Assembly: GCA_964503685.1 (NCBI GenBank)
Contig: CAZDAW010000146.1
Location: 1-6,186, forward strand
Origin: CAZDAW01 sp964503685
GTDB taxonomy: Bacteria > Chloroflexota > Anaerolineae > Anaerolineales > Anaerolineaceae
Reading direction: 5' to 3'
Length of the DNA stretch: 6,186 nt
The position numbers and the translations under genes were made by a program. The notes under the pieces were generated by a model. That model made no database searches. It saw nothing but the letters and a program-made list of their open reading frames with translations, and was not told where the DNA came from. This document shows positions 5,497 to 6,186 of this stretch, one piece after another; within the stretch, counting starts at the first letter, position 1; each line of letters begins with the position of its first letter.

Positions 5497-6186
5497 GTGC
5501 GACCCTTATATAAAGCGGGCTTTCTGCTGGCAATGATCACATTCATGTCAGTAGCTTGCATCAGGAATGCCTTTTCTGACAATCTTACAGATGAAGAAAA
5601 GATAAAAGGTACTGCCTATGCGATCGCCACCCAGGCAGCCAAGAATCCCCCTCGTGTGCCTGGATCCACCCCCACACCTGACAAACCCCATTCCCTTCCA
5701 ACCTTACGGTCTGACCCCGAAAAGTATATTGCGCAGGCAGGAGACACGTATGGAAAGATTGCGAATGAGCATGGCATCACCCTTCAAGAATTAATCGAAG
5801 AAAATGATATCCTCGACGAAAACATGTTGAGTATTGGGCAGGAGATGGACATTCCCGTAGCCAAACCTATCGGCATGGCTCCCGCATTCAAGATCATTCC
5901 AGATTCAGAACTGGTATATGGACCTACAACGGCAGCATTCAGCACCGCGCCGTTTATGGAAGGACGTCAAGGGTACCTGACCAATTACAGTGAAACGGTG
6001 GATGAGATTGAACTCGCCGGCGTTGAAGTAGTCAACAAAGTAGCCCGGGATTATTCGGTTAATCCGCGGCTTTTATTAACCCTTTTAGAGCATATGGGCG
6101 GTTGGGTGACCAATCCGCGTCCGGCACCCGAACAGATCACGTACCCGTTGGGTTTTGAAGATGAAAACAGGAAGGGTTTATTCAAA
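5497..6186 (+). CDS. LysM-domain lipoprotein, N-terminal part, cut by the window edge (possibly a LysM/M23 peptidase)
   Basis: The frame from GTG 5497 is open for 230 codons to the end of the window. A strong GGGAGG supports GTG; the next in-frame ATG (5533) would leave too short a signal peptide. Residues 1-21 form a short signal ending in SVAC, an acceptable but not ideal lipobox (Ser at -3), so lipidation at Cys21 is likely. A Pro/Thr-rich linker (about 51-70) precedes one LysM domain (77-121): YIAQAGDTYGKIANEHGI opens it, and LSIGQEMDIPV closes it. LysM binds N-acetylglucosamine polymers such as peptidoglycan. A helical segment follows, with VARDYSVNPRLLLTLLEHMGG (182-202) resembling lysozyme-like or spacer regions I associate with Chloroflexota LysM/M23 proteins. 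No catalytic motif is seen before the edge, so an M23 endopeptidase or other hydrolase is only a guess. It probably works at the cell wall beside the upstream deacetylase lipoprotein. Confidence 0.85.
   Translation, partial: MRPLYKAGFLLAMITFMSVACIRNAFSDNLTDEEKIKGTAYAIATQAAKNPPRVPGSTPTPDKPHSLPTLRSDPEKYIAQAGDTYGKIANEHGITLQELIEENDILDENMLSIGQEMDIPVAKPIGMAPAFKIIPDSELVYGPTTAAFSTAPFMEGRQGYLTNYSETVDEIELAGVEVVNKVARDYSVNPRLLLTLLEHMGGWVTNPRPAPEQITYPLGFEDENRKGLFK

Noticed and set aside
5331..5582. Minus-strand open frames under the HIT and LysM genes
   Set aside because: They are antisense to the HIT motif, which is clearly coding on the plus strand, and have no supporting signals.

Overview
The window looks like chromosomal sequence from a free-living, non-proteobacterial organism. 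A member of the Chloroflexota (Anaerolineae-like) is my best guess. The basis is a short inositol-1-phosphate synthase of the actinobacterial/archaeal type, lipoproteins with Thr/Pro-rich linkers just after the lipobox, and a LysM lipoprotein followed by a helical 'VNPRLLL' segment. This is an inference from protein style, not a database match. No rRNA, tRNA, CRISPR array, insertion sequence or phage gene was seen.

Left part, minus strand (1-1866): two closely spaced genes read leftwards. First comes a 391-residue protein anchored by membrane segments at both ends, with a carbohydrate-binding-like beta-sandwich domain. Twelve bases later a cellulose-synthase-like family 2 glycosyltransferase begins and runs off the left edge. 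Together they look like a membrane polysaccharide synthase and an extracytoplasmic partner, an arrangement that resembles BcsA/BcsB without the second protein being a recognisable BcsB. A 174-bp AT-rich gap (1867-2040) separates them from the next gene.

Centre (2041-2786): a TetR-family repressor on the minus strand, and a 170-bp divergent intergenic region. That region holds a good minus-strand promoter with two nearly identical 14-bp palindromes, one over the -35 box and one just downstream of the predicted transcription start. This is a textbook layout for autoregulation, and possibly for control of the divergent genes.

Right part, plus strand (2787-6186): myo-inositol-1-phosphate synthase, a divergent polysaccharide-deacetylase lipoprotein, a HIT-family (HINT-like) nucleotide hydrolase, and the start of a LysM lipoprotein that runs off the right edge. 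Gaps are 53, 24 and 2 bp, so the genes are probably co-transcribed at least in part. Apart from the HIT hydrolase, the window is dominated by envelope functions: inositol lipid precursor synthesis, polysaccharide synthesis, polysaccharide or peptidoglycan modification, and glycan binding. I did not find a clearly new system. The most interesting items are the putative synthase/partner pair, the double operator, and the unusual deacetylase motifs.
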